Positions 37,072-49,057 of a stretch of DNA of 64,000 nucleotides are shown here, piece after piece. Location: positions 5,269,501 through 5,333,500 of the forward strand of contig BSBM01000096.1 of assembly GCA_027924585.1 (NCBI GenBank), written 5' to 3'. This stretch comes from Larix kaempferi. Lineage: Eukaryota; Streptophyta; Pinopsida; Pinales; Pinaceae. Made by a program: the position numbers and the translations under genes. The stretch's first letter is position 1. Every line of letters begins with the position of its first letter. Under the pieces are notes generated by a model. The model did no database searches. It saw nothing but the letters and a program-made list of their open reading frames with translations, and was not told the DNA's origin.

Positions 37072-37237
37072 TTGATCTTTTCCGCCATTTAGAATGGTTT
37101 GTACGGTGGAGGTGATCTTTTCCACCATTTAAAATCATTTGTACGTTGGCGGAGGTGATCTTTTCGGCCATTTAAAATGGTTTGTACGTTGGCATGGAGG
37201 TGATCTTTTCCACTGTTTAAAATGGTTTGTACGGCGC
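37072..37237 (+). repeat. Tandem repeat, about 40-46 bp x 4
   Basis: Four units of gatcttttccgccatttaaaatggtttgtacg with spacers of variable length (ggtggag, ttggcggag, ttggcatggag). Each unit also contains a short inverted repeat, ccattt-aaaatgg. Confidence 0.8.
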
Positions 37238-38545
37238 TAATGGTAAATGATGGACTATATCACTCGTGTGAATAATCTCATCACGTTTATGATGGATTGT
37301 GTTTATGAGTCACGACGTACAGATGATATCCCACCACACTATGATAATTAATGTCACGAACTTTTCTGCATTGATACTATGTGATGATAGCCAGCCACAG
37401 AACATTGAAACTTAAAGTTCAAACTCTCTGTGGTTGCGAGTTTGGAGCTATGTTTTCTCTGAGGACCGAGGTTTTCTTTTGTTGAGGTGGAACCAAGAAG
37501 AGTGTTGGGCGGGTAGAGCAGTAAGATTGGTTTGAAGAATCGACTGCTAGTTTTTCAATTGGCAGGTATTTATATTATTCAAACCATAAGTCTAAATATG
37601 TAACACAGCATGCTTATTCAGTCTCCGGGCTAAAAACCCATATCTTCCATGGTTCTCAAAAATCAATGCAATGACAGTTTCAAGTTCATAGTAATTTAAA
37701 GTCGCTGAACGTTTTAGATTCTTCATATTTCCTTCCACCCTTGTCTGTATTCTTTAGATTTCCAGAATTTATTTCCTTCAATTCTGGGTAGTTATCTTCT
37801 TACAGTCCATTAATATGAATTCACATCGTTATATTTGCAAAATCGTGCGTTACAAGATTGCCGCCAGCTTGCATACATTTTCTATCTGGTGGTGTAGCAT
37901 ATTATTTTCATTTATTCCATATTGTTTGCTGCAAATCCTCTAGCATTTGGCTAGGTTTGTTGGAAAAATATAATGACAAATGAACTCGGAAAATTGAAAC
38001 ATGTTTTTTCTTTTTAATATCATTTTACAGTTAATATTCACTATAGAAAAGTCCCATGTATTGGGTAGTTGGACGTGGTTTATGACTCAAATTGTTGGAT
38101 GCAATGAGAACAAATTTGAGTCTTGCATACGATACCAAGGCATTTAGTTGAAGAGATAAATCTGATAAAAATGTTCTTAAAATTAAGTGAATTTTAGCAG
38201 AAAATTCCTGAAAATTGGTAAATACCGTTGTTTGTCTTAGTTTGCAGGTTGATAATGAAGAAAAGAAAACAGTCCATTAATATTGGGCATTGGTCATAAA
38301 TGAATCCAATATCAATTTTAGCAAAAAATGGTGAATACTTAGATGCGGTAAACCAGAGCATAAACATATGAATTCTGATTTAAGATTACTTTCATCCAAG
38401 CATGAAGAATAACACAGTGGAAAATATTTACTGGAAATAACAATTAACAGAGAAAGGAAGGAAATTTACACACTGTCATTACTAGAAATAACAATTAACA
38501 GAGAAAGGAAGGAAATTTATAGACTGTCATTAATGAATAATCAAA

Positions 38546-41430
38546 GCCACGTGGCACAATCTGAGCGTTCCACATGTCACCCTGGAGACTAGATTTCGAC
38601 ATTTGAATGAAAAAATTTACAGATGTTTTGCTACAAAGAGTTTGTTATCAAGCCAAAATTTTGTCAGAGAAAGTGAGGTCGCTCTTTCGTCAGGTTGTTC
38701 CATTTCGGGGTGTTGGAAGTAGATGCCGGGGAGAAAGAGCGTCCGGTCCTTCTTCCAGGGATAAGTTTTTCGGAGTGGCTAAAGTAGATATCTGCACTCC
38801 AAACACATATTTCATAGGAACATTGCTTCACACATTTTGCCGGAAAGTGGAAATATCCACAGAGAAATATCAGCCGCTCTTTCTCCAAGTTCTATTTTTT
38901 ACAATTCACAGAGAAAGATCGGCCGCTCTTTCTCCAAGTTCTATTTTTACAATTCCCTTGTAAAAGAAGGGGTGGACGATCCTTCTTCTTCACAATATTC
39001 TTTTCGCTATAGCTTGAGACTGCAAGAAGGGTCGGTCGATCCTTCTTCATCTTCACGATTCTGGATATCGTTCAATTTCTAGATAAAGGTTTTCACAATT
39101 ATATACTAAATGATCCTTCTTCTTGGAAAAAAAAAGTCAGGGAAAACAATTTTATATGTTATAACTTAGCCGTGCTCAGTATTATTTGTAGTTTTAATCT
39201 AGTTCCAAGGTGGCATTGTCCTGGCAGTTGGAAGGTAAATTGGAAGACCTGTCATCTTTATTTTCTCAGGGTTTGGCGAATTCTTTCTCCTATGTCAAAC
39301 GCAGTGGCAATAAATTAGTTGATGTGCTGGACAACTTAGGTAGTGGGATTCACACGGCAACAAGTGTTAATACGTGGGAGGATTATTATCTTTCATTCCA
39401 AACATGCGAGGTTACATCGGGTAGAAACTGGTCGGGACATGCAACCCTCGTTTCATGCTTTGGTTCATGCCATTATTTAAAAGTTGGGATATGATTTGTC
39501 TTTTCATTTTATTAAGTGGATCCGGATCAGTCTTCTCCAAGCCTAGTGGGAGTACTTCGGGTGGGAGAATGATGAAAGAAAATTTAAGAGAAGTGAGTGT
39601 TTGTAAGGGTGAGCGTCACCCGCTGTACCTCCTTCAGTTAATAGGAGGTACCAACCTAATCATGACAGTAGCTGGAAAACGTGTTTATATGAAAGAGCAG
39701 GGTGGCATCTGGGATCATCATCCCTATTCCTTCGCATGCATGCAAGCTCTGTTTGTTAGTTTGATTATGGAGCAAGACTTTGGTAGAATGTTGGAAGATC
39801 TAGCGGACACCAATTGCCAAGTGGAGGCAGATACTGATACTAGTCAAAAATTTAGGAAGAGAATCCATGGGGAGTCCTTGGGGGAACTGGGTGGTGGATT
39901 TTCTTGAGCATGTAAGCATGCTTTCCGAGAGGCTAATGCTTTCGTTCTTAACGTCCCTGGGGAGATTCAGAGGGATATCCATGATTATGAGCATCAATGG
40001 TGGCTGAGGTTGAATAGGGAGACGCTGATGGGGGGAATACGACTTGGTGTGTTAGTCTATATGAACGCACGGTAGCCCTTTACTGGATGATGAAGAACCT
40101 TGTTGGTTTAGCCATCTTCGATAGACAAACCCCTGGAGAGGAAGTAGCACTGCCACTTATGGTGCAACGTAACCTGGAGGAGACTCGTGCGTTGAACTGA
40201 AAGCTGGATTTTCTTCTCCAAGCAATGGAGCTGCGGCCTCCCCCATATCCTTCTTCGTCTTCCAACTTCCCACATCCAGGGACCTCTCTTGATGCTCCTT
40301 ACATTAGCCGTTGACACTTGATCTTTAATTGTTATTCCAAACTGTAAGTCCTTTTATTAAGAGAGGGTCAGCTGTTAAGCTAGATTGTCTTTTCCTAAAT
40401 GTATATCTTTCCTAACGGGTGTAGTAGCATTTTGTTGTGCTTTTTTATTTCAGGCCTGCGTGCCTATGCTAAGAATATCTCTGATTCAGGGACTTTTTGG
40501 ATAGGTAGTGATTTTTGTTGTTCCAAAGCTTCTGAGGATAGGGATGGTCAGTTGAATGAAAGCATCTTATCTATTTTGGTGATAATTGTCTACCGCAAGG
40601 TTAATGATGTTGTAGTCTATTTGTTAGTAGTTAGATGGTCTTTTTTGATGAACACGTCTGACTCTCAGACAACTTGTTCCTTCTGTAACTCCTCTTTGAT
40701 TTAATCCAAAAACTTCTTACATACAAAAAATAAGAAGGGGCGGTTGACCCTTCTTCTGCCCAATATTGTATTCATAATAGTTCTAGAATGCAAGAAGGGT
40801 CGGTCAATCCTTCATTCTTTCGCCATTTTGGATATCGGTGACTTGCTAGATATAGTTGTTCACAATTGTCTTCTAAATGAAGGGGCGATCGATCCTTCTC
40901 TTTGGAAAATGGAAGTCGGGACAAACATTTTTATATGTTAGAACTTAGATGATGTCCGGGTCGACTCCCTACTATTTACAGCGAAAGATGGAAGTTGGGA
41001 ATTGTCGACATAGCCTTCGTAGATTAAATATATTTAAATTTATATTGTAAATGAAGGGTCAGCCAACCCTTGTTGTGCTCAGTATTCTTCCCTTGTTCAC
41101 AATTTTGGAAATACACATATTGACGGCCTAGAATTCATAGATTAAATATATTTACATTTATATCATAAATGAAGGGTCAGCTGACCCTTGTTGTGCTCAG
41201 TATTCTTCCCTTGTTAACAATTTTGGAAATACATGAATTGATGACCTAGCTTTCGTAGGTTGAATATTTTTAATATTCCGTCATAAATGAACGGGCAGGA
41301 GAAGCTTCTTCTACCCAGTATTCTTTTCATAATCTTTCATGACTGCAAGAAGGGTCTTTCGATCCGTCTTGTGTTCGCTTATTCTACAAGAAGGGTTGGT
41401 CGATCCTACCATTCGAAAAATTGCAATTCT
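38546..41430 (+). repeat. R1 array 3, split by a LINE-like insert
   Basis: It begins with the R1 head (gccacgtggcacaatctgagc). Palindromes occur near 38668, 38730, 38859, 38909, 38964, 39022, 40733, 40793, 40877, 41051, 41171, 41287, 41344 and 41390. 41172-41189 (AAGGGTCAGCTGACCCTT) is perfect. The array is interrupted by 39150-40720. It directly precedes the DUF8039/DUF7869-like gene. Confidence 0.7.
39150..40720 (+). mobile_element. LINE-like remnant with RNase H tail
   Basis: Plus-strand frame 39210-39494 starts WQLEGKLEDLSSLFSQ and continues to SFSYVKRSGNKLVDVLDNLG. This matches the last part of the RNase H domain found at the end of plant LINE ORF2 proteins (the xVxRxxNxxADxLAN pattern). 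The following sequence to about 40700 has only broken frames (39455-39907, 40399-40704). An A-rich end (acatacaaaaaataag) lies at the right junction with R1. It is probably a 5'-truncated LINE; target duplications were not identified. Confidence 0.5.
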
Positions 41431-41583
41431 GGACAGACATTTTTTTATATATTATAATTTATGTTATATATTTGTTTAAAATAAATATGATTGTTAATGT
41501 GCTCCTATTATTTTATATTTCATAAAATGCTTCTGAACTAGATTTTGGTTCTGAACAATGTGTCATGTTATTTTATATTTCAG

Positions 41584-42197
41584 ATATCGTTTATGAAATG
41601 GAATTTGGTACTCAACAATGTGTGGACCTACTTTTGAATGGATTGAAAGTTGCTAAAGGAATCTCTTTTCCAGAAAGAAATGTTTTGCATAATATCAGAA
41701 TGAAGGATGGATGTATCATTGTAAATGTTACCAAGTCTGTAAATGCAAGTCTTCCATTGCCCTATCGATCAGAAGGTGCAGATAAATTGTCAGAGGTAGT
41801 TGGTGGTTATATTCAATGGCCAGTATTTGAGATCGTTAACCAGATTGGGTCTGCTCTTCGAGAGAATGAGGTGAATGATATACCAACTTCTACTTCGACA
41901 AGTGTAGCACATATCATAACAACTGAGAATGAATTCAATGACATACCAGCTTCTACTTCGACGAGTGTAGCACATATCATAACAACTAAGAATAAATCTT
42001 GTTTTATTACGAGAAAAGTTAAGTTGTTACATAAGTGTTTAGAAAGAAAGGATTGCATTTCCATAGGTGTTGTAACAAATGCGAGTGGGAGTGATTTTGT
42101 TGGGGGAACATTTTTGGGTGACTTCAACTTTGGTATTCTGGTGGATGAAGTTGTGTTTTCTTGTATGGCATGTTGTCCAGGGTTGAGCAATGGAGCT
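41584..42197 (+). pseudogene. Broken gene, segment 1: DUF8039-like domains
   Basis: Starts after a clear 3' splice acceptor (TTTTATATTTCAG at 41571-41583). The frame is open to the copia A2 insertion at 42198. The first domain has VAKGISFPERNVLHNI, then VNASLPLPYRSEG and VVGGYIQWPVFEI, the layout of the plant transposase-associated DUF8039 family (my recollection of the family, not a search). A 63-bp in-frame tandem duplication (41866-41991) encodes two copies of a DIPxSTSTSVAHIITT linker. A second repeat begins at about 42000 (SIGVVTNASG...FNFGILVDEVVFSC). The copia target duplication interrupts it at the end of this second domain. Confidence 0.6.
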
Positions 42198-42803
42198 TGT
42201 TGATGTATATGTAACTTTGGAATGTATTTTACCCATGTATATTGTATTCCTATAGAGATGTTATTATTCCTCTATACGGAAGTGTTTGTATTCCTATAGA
42301 GATGTTATTATTCCTCTATACGTAAGTGTCGTCATTTATATTGTAAGTGCCGTAATGTATACTTGATGGGTTATTATACCACCAAGTGTGGGGTCATCCT
42401 AGATTAATGTAACCATGGGTTATTAGGCTAAGCTCGACAAGTCGGCCCCACTGGTTGATTGGGCAAGACACGACAAGTATAAATAGAGATCGGGAGATCT
42501 CTATTTGATCACTCATTACTCAATTATATCTCTCTCAGAAAGTGGCGCACTTGTGAGGAGGAGGATAATCTGCTAGGAGAAGACTATCTCTTGTACTTTG
42601 GTTGTATCATTGCTCTATCTATATCTGAGGATGTTGTGGGGTTTTTCACCTTCTTGGTTTTCCCCGGTGAAACTCTGTGTCTCTTGTGTGCTTGCATTAT
42701 TGTGTCCATGATTGATATGTTGTAGATATGCTGTAGATATGATGTACATGTTATTCTCTCAGTTAAGATCCTAGATAAGATTGAAATTTCTGAAAAACTA
42801 ACA
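42198..42803 (+). repeat. 5' LTR of A2
   Basis: 606 bp, TGTTGATG...ACTAACA. It has a duplicated gtattcctatagagatgttattattcc subrepeat at 42245-42320 and lacks about 80 bp around the gggttatta-accacc subrepeats that the 3' LTR keeps. The TATA/hairpin block is at about 42478-42507. Confidence 0.9.
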
Positions 42804-42816
42804 TGGTATCAGAGCT
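42804..42816 (+). other. Primer binding site of A2
   Basis: TGGTATCAGAGCT immediately after the LTR. Confidence 0.9.
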
Positions 42817-45439
42817 AGCCTGAAAGAAGGCATGGTATGGCATGTATGACACTTGTTGCACTTGCGATGCTAGGGCTTGATATAGCAAAACCCAGTCATC
42901 GTAGAACTTTCATAGAACTTTCACTATAAATCCATTTTGGAGAGGTTTCAGGTTCTGAAACTCTCACAGGTCGAAGATAATATCCCCATGTACCTTGTGT
43001 CCAAAGAACAACTTCTAATTCATTGTACTTTGTGTTTTATGATCTGTACAATCTAGGGTTTCTACCTCTTCCAGATCTCAGTCATAAACAGGTGACATAG
43101 GAAAAAAGGTCATAACTTGGGCTAGGAAGCTCCAAATGAAATTTTGTAAAATGTGACAGGTAGGGCATGGACTGTAATTGCACAGTCCGAAGTTTTAGAG
43201 GCCGAAAGTAAACCAGGGACACGTGGCATGCCATACAAGGTCGCTCTCCTGTTTTATCCCATAAACAGGTCACATTGCGACACTTGGAATAACTCTCTCT
43301 CAGAGAATCCAATTGAGGTTAGACCTATGGGGTTAGAAAGATGATAGGTCAGGCTACCAAAGGTAGAATTTTTAGAACCTGTGGATTCGTAATTTCGGAG
43401 TTACACTAGAAACAATGAGGTGCATATTTTTGTCAAAACATAATTGGATTTTAAGCACCTTCATTCATGGCTCCGGGAATTAGGGTTTCGGAGAAAGTTG
43501 GAATTTTTGTAATCGGAGACAACGGTTGAATGATACTCATCAAAATAGAAATTTAGAGACCAATATCAAATTTTTTGGTTGGGAAGAAGGCCAGGCTTGA
43601 TCAAACCCTAGTTTGGGACTTTGATCAGAAAAGTGGAAAATTAGGGCTTCTGCAAAAGTTGGAATTTTTTAAGTCTGTGACCACGGCTGGAAGCTCCTTA
43701 GAAAAATAGAAGTTTAGAGCTTTGGATCGAACCTTTTGGTTGGGAATAAGGGTGGGATTTATCAAACCCTAGGTTCAGGATCCTGTCTAGAAGATCCAGA
43801 TGTTTCAAAGGCAATTTTGAGGGGTGAAACTTTGCAGTTTTCAAATTCTGAGTATACCAGCTTGATTAGCTCATCAAGGCGCATCCTTCTATCCTTTTAG
43901 AAGTTTGAAATTCAAAGTTTGAATTTTTAGGGTTTCTCTGACAAACCCTAATCCAGCTCCAGAACCAGTTTCTGCAAATCAAGTGGATTGGGTTAATCCT
44001 AGAAGAGAATGGATTGGTCACCTACATAAGTAAAGAATTCAAGTTTCAAAGGGAGATGAGGCTAAGACCTTACATAAAAAGATTACAAGCAATCTCGACA
44101 GGTATAACTTATCCAGGTATGTTTCGATATCTGTTCATGATTAAGTTTATGGTATGTTTGTCTTTATTAAGGTTAGTACAATCTTGATTAACTTTAGACT
44201 TGTCATATCACCTTAATGAAATTATGAATCCAGATATTCATTGATTAGGGTTTTGACACTGATGATTGCACTAATGCATTGTGGTGTTGTATGAGGTTGA
44301 TGTTGTTCGCTAACATGAAAGGTACATCAAGAAAGACAAATCATGTTCTAGTTCAAGAACATATGACGACGGAGACATGAAGACAAAGATTCGTCCATTA
44401 TCATGGATCACATAGAAGATCTACTTACGAGGTATGTATAACTTGGTTCTATAATGGTTAACTTATGAGATATGCAGGTTACTAGCACAAGTCATTAAAG
44501 AACAAGAAGACATCATGTGGGTATGTTAGACATAGCTAGCTAACATGCTAATCCAGGTATGTTTTTCCTATATCAAGTTAAAATCCTACCTTGTGTTAGG
44601 ATATCTTATATAAGTATACTTGGCATGATTGATTATGATTATTCATGAAGTTATAGGTTTGAGTAATCATGGGTTTAGGCATATTATGTTTCTTACTTTA
44701 ATTGATGATATGACTAACCAGAAGAGTCATATATAAACCTTGAATACTAATGTTTATTATCTGTGTTTAAAATGATCATTACTATACATGTTTAAGACTA
44801 TTGTGTTTTGATAGTATTGAGATTATACTAATGAATGTATGATTATGTATGAGATCTCAATGGTAACACAATGATGATACTAGTAAGCATGCATAGTGAT
44901 CGAGGATGGATATAAGTTCAAGGATAGGTAATCCAGGAAGCAACGATCAAGAGGGAGCACACTCCAGTAGTTTCTGCAAGGATGAAGACATTCAGAGGGA
45001 GTCAACCCAACAAAAAAACAAAGATAAGTATTTGAATTATCATTTCTTGCATATTTGATTGTTTAAATAATACTGTTCAATGATGTATATACTGATGTTC
45101 CTAGAATTAGGCTGTGTATTTTGGCATATTAGAATAATTGCATTAATGAATAGAATACTACTAATATGCATGTAATGGGTAAGTGGCCTATGGCACTGTA
45201 CAACATTCCATTGCTACTTATCTAGAATGAAACCTCTTTGTTGACATGTTGAGAGTAGTGCAAAACTCTTAACAATGTTCTGGTAGAGATTGGAAGGAAT
45301 CTAGAAAGTTACAGGATATGGATGAATGTTGTATTGAAGCATTGGCTAAAATAATTGCATGACTGTATGACATATTTCTTCATGTGTAATAAGTTCTTCT
45401 GAAAAATATGATTAGTTTCTAATCATGCAATTTAACTTG
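42817..45439 (+). mobile_element. A2 leader, non-coding
   Basis: Nearly 2.6 kb, aligned by eye with 7631-10395 of A1. No gag or protease is seen. The short minus-strand frame at 43082-43312 and its A1 counterpart at 7885-8115 are not coding on other evidence. The integrase trace found in A1 is missing here. Confidence 0.6.
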
Positions 45440-47028
45440 TTTTGTAGGAAAGATCATATACGAGCACCTACAAAAGAAGGACTACAACATTTGTTTCGGC
45501 AAAAAAGTTATCTATTGAAGATATTGAATATATTGAAGTTCCTAGGATTCAAGAAGAATGCCATGATCAAGGAGTACCAGTCGATCACGAAGAATGATGT
45601 TTTGGATGCAGTCCCAAGACCTGAAGGGAATTTTGTTGTGACTTCCAAATGGATCTATAAGATTAAGCATGCTGCAGATGGTAGCATGGAGAAATACAAA
45701 GCGATGTTTGTAGCTCGTGGCTTCTCCCAGAAAGAGGGATTGAGTATGAAGATACTTCTACACCTATAGCCAGGCACACTTCCATCAGATCAGTACTTGA
45801 TCTGGATGCAGTGATGAAATGGAAGATACACCAAATGGATGTCAAGACAGCTTTCTTGAATGGTGTAGTCGAAGAGGAAGTTTATGTGGAGTAGCCACTT
45901 GTGTTTGAGACACATGACCGAGAGTCACATGTGTGCAAACTGAAGAAAGCCCTGTATGGTTTGAAATAGGAAGCCAGGACCTGGTATGGTAGGATAGATG
46001 GCTTTCTATCTAGTTTGGGCTTTACCAAGAGTAAAGTGGATTCTAACCGTTACTACAAGGTTGAGGAAGGCAATCCACTGACACTACTTTGGTATGTGGA
46101 TGACCTGTTTGTTACAGGTGAGGATAGATTGATTGCCAACACGCAGCGGAAGCTTGCTACCGAGTTCGAGATGAAGAACTTGGAGATGATGCACTACTTT
46201 CTAGGCATGGAGGTGTGGCAGAGTGTAGATGGAATCTTCCTTGGACAAAGGAAGTATGTAGTAGAGATCCTGGAGAGATTCAGGATGATGGACTGCAAGG
46301 ACATGTCCACACCTATGGTATCGAACCTGAAGCTTTTGTGTGATGCTTCATCTAGTCTGGTTGATGTCAGAGTGTATCGTCAAATGATTGGGTCCTTGAT
46401 GTACCTGACAAACACAAGACCATATATTTCCTTTGTGGTGAACACATTGAGCCAGTTCCTGACGAATCCTAAAGGTGTTCACTTGGTTGCTGTAAAGCAT
46501 ATTCTGAGGTACCTAAAGGGTACAATTAGTTATGGGCTCAAGTATGATGCGAATCAAAAGTTTAACCTGGAAGGTTATGTTGATTCAGACTCGGTGGGCA
46601 GTGCTGCAGATAGGAAGAGCACATCTGGGTGCTGCTTCAGTATGGGATCAGGTGTGATCTCTTGGTTTAGCAGGAAGTAGTCTTGCGTAGCACCGACTAC
46701 AGCCGAAGCAGAGTATGTTACAACTTGTTCGGCTAGTTGTGAGGCAGTATGGCTCCGGAAGCTACTGTCTGAGTTATTTGATCTCCCATTGGATGCTACT
46801 GGTATCTTTTGTGACAACCAGAGTTGTGTGAAGATCTCTAAGAACCCGGTGTTCCACGACAGGTCGAAGCACATTGAGATCAAATATCACTATATCAGGG
46901 ATATGGTGCAGAGAGGAGCAGTGAAGCTCCTGTATGTTGCAACAGATGAGCAGGTTGCGGATGTGCTGACAAAACCACTAGCTAGAAGGAAGTTCAAGTA
47001 CTTCAGAGAGAGGCTTGGTGTTCTTTAG
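45440..47028 (+). pseudogene. A2 broken reverse transcriptase/RNase H
   Basis: Reads from the linker (KNDVLDAVPRPEGNFVVTSK) through KYKAMFVARGFSQKEG, a frameshift near 45745, an EVYVE-stop-PL block, YVDDLFVTGED (catalytic Asp pair present), TPMVSNLKLL, SLMYLTNTRP and GYVDSDSVGSAADRKSTSG. The RNase H/tail follows with CDNQSCVKISKNPVFHDRSK and ADVLTKPLARRKFKYFRERL. Stops at about 45893, 45967 and 46678 are TAG where glutamine is expected. In A1 the same positions near 10763 and 11512 still read CAG. The tail is complete, unlike A1. Confidence 0.85.
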
Positions 47029-47172
47029 ATTGACGACACTCCGAGGAAGAAGTGATGGACACATTTGCTGGAGCCATTCCAAGCATGGTGAGAGGAGGAT
47101 CCTTCCCATGGCTGTGGATATAAGTGCTGGATGATGAGCATCAGGATGATGTTCTAGTTTCTTCTCTAGTGT

Positions 47173-47340
47173 ATGATCAGTTGGATCATTTATATATGTA
47201 TGTATGCATCATGTTGGATGTTGGATATGATCAGTTGGATCATTTATATGTATGTATGTATGCATCATGTTGGATGTTGGATAGGATCAGTTGGATCATT
47301 TATATGTATGTATGTATGCATCATGTTGGATGTTGGATGT
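47173..47340 (+). repeat. 55-bp tandem repeat x 3
   Basis: GATCAGTTGGATCATTTATA recurs at 47175, 47229 and 47285, each unit ending in catcatgttggatgttgga. It is followed to about 47560 by a looser gatcaggtagatcatg tract. Confidence 0.85.
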
Positions 47341-47719
47341 GATTAGTTGGATTATGTGTATGTATCTGTAGATGTATCAGGAGGATACATTGCATGATCA
47401 GGTAGATCATGTATGTTGATATGTATCAGGTGGATCATGTGTTTGTATATGTAGTAGGTGGATACATTGTATGATTAGGTAGATCATGTATGATGATATG
47501 TATTAGGCAGATACTGTGTATGCATCAGATGGATGCATTGTATGATCAGGTTGATCATGGATGATGAGCTTCAGGATGTTGCTCCAGATGACATGCATCA
47601 GGACGATGCAGTGATGATGATCAGGTTGATCATGTGATGATGTACATTAGGATGATGTATGGTGAGCATCAGGTTGATACTCTATGGTCGTGGATAGGTT
47701 GTGCAGATGAGCATATAAG

Positions 47720-48160
47720 TAGACCTGGGAGATCTGACAAGTAGAGCTGTGTGCTCATAACAGCCTGGGATGCTCTTTCAAGGCATTGTCCTATGGCATG
47801 TAAGTAGACCTAGGAGATCCGATAGGTTGGGCTATGTGCCCGTAATAAGCCCTGGGATTCTCTTTCGAGGCATTGCCATGACCACATGTAAGTAGACCTG
47901 GGAGATCCGATAGGTTGGGATGTGTGCCCGTAATAAGTTCTGGGATGCTCTTTCGAGGCATTGTGGTAGGGGTCACATGTAATAAGTCCTGGAGATCTAG
48001 AAAGGATGAAAAAGGCCTCAAATGCTCTTTAGAGATCTTGCTTGGCAAGACACTCTTTTAAGGTTTTGTGACAGTCACATGTAAGTGGACCTGAGAGATC
48101 TTGTTGGTCCTACTTCGGCACATAAATGGTCCTGGGATACTCTTTCGAGGCATTGTGACA
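47720..48160 (+). repeat. 88-100-bp tandem repeat, about 5 units
   Basis: Units share catgtaagtagacctgggag and tgcccgtaataag-type blocks and a gggatgctctttcgaggcattg block. Anchors at 47797, 47885, 47975 and 48078 give periods of 88, 90 and 103. It is homologous to 12405-12905 in A1 with independent changes. Confidence 0.8.
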
Positions 48161-48410
48161 CACATAATAAGTCCTGAGGATTCCACAATATGGCTAGTGA
48201 TGATGAAGACCTGCAAGTGGTGGGCCTACATCCACTATGAAAAAGGACTGGCTATGTAGAAATTCCTATGACGAGTAGATCATAGATTGATTGAGATAGC
48301 AGCAGCAGTGACGATGATGATGATTCGTTGATGATGATCCAGAGAAGAAGACTTGTGCTAGCAGATCTATGTCGAGAAATACCTACCTAGTTAAGAGGGA
48401 TGATGTATAT

Positions 48411-49057
48411 GTAACTTCAGAATGTATTTTTCCCATGTATATTGTATTCCTATAGAGATGTTATTATTCCTCTATACATAAGTGTTTGTATTCCTATAGA
48501 GATGTTATTATTCCTCTATACGGAAGTGTTATCATTTATATTGTAAGTGTCGTAACTTATATTTGATGGGTTATTAGACCACCTTGATGGGGTCGGCCCT
48601 ATATGAGTAATGTGGGTAAATGGGTTATTAAACCACCAAGTGTGGGGTCGGCCCAGATTAATGTAACCATGGGTTACTAGGCTAAGCTAGACAAGTTGGC
48701 CCCACTGGTTGATTGGGCAGGATAGGACACGTATAAATAGAGATCGGGAGATCTCTATTTGATCACTCATTACTCACTTCTATCTCTCTCAGAAAGTGGC
48801 GCACTTGTGAGGAGGAGGATCATCTGCTAGGAGAATAATATCTCTTGTACTTTGGTTGTAGTTTGGTTGTATCATTGCTCTATCTATCTCTAAGGAAGTT
48901 GCGGGTTTTTTCACCTTCTTGGTTTTCCCCGATGAAACTCTGTGTCTCTTGCGTGCTTGCATTATTGTGTCCATGATTGATATGCTGTAGATATGCTGTA
49001 CATGTTATTATCTCAGTTAAGATCCTAGATCAGATTGAAATTTCTGAAAAACTAACA
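48411..49057 (+). repeat. 3' LTR of A2
   Basis: 647 bp after the purine run AAGAGGGA. The first TGT of the LTR (and neighbouring bases) is missing, so it starts TGATGTATATG. It ends ACTAACA at 49057. TATA/hairpin block at about 48733-48762. Confidence 0.9.

Larger units (their letters stand above)
35701..38545. other. No gene seen; several short repeats
   Basis: AT-rich spacer. It holds the 51-bp duplication, the perfect hairpin and the four-unit repeat listed separately. 38431-38532 is a two-copy tandem of about 51 bp (ggaaataacaattaacagag core) just before R1 array 3. Reading frames at 36020-36424 and 36834-37092 are not supported as genes. Confidence 0.4.
42198..49057 (+). mobile_element. 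Copia family A, copy A2
   Basis: 6.86-kb copia element inserted in the gene at 41584-57832. Flanks gagct (42193-42197) and aagct (49058-49062) are a 5-bp target duplication with one difference. Structure as in A1: LTR, primer site, non-coding leader, broken pol, repeat-rich 3' region, purine tract, LTR. It lacks gag and protease. LTR divergence is visible. Confidence 0.9.
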
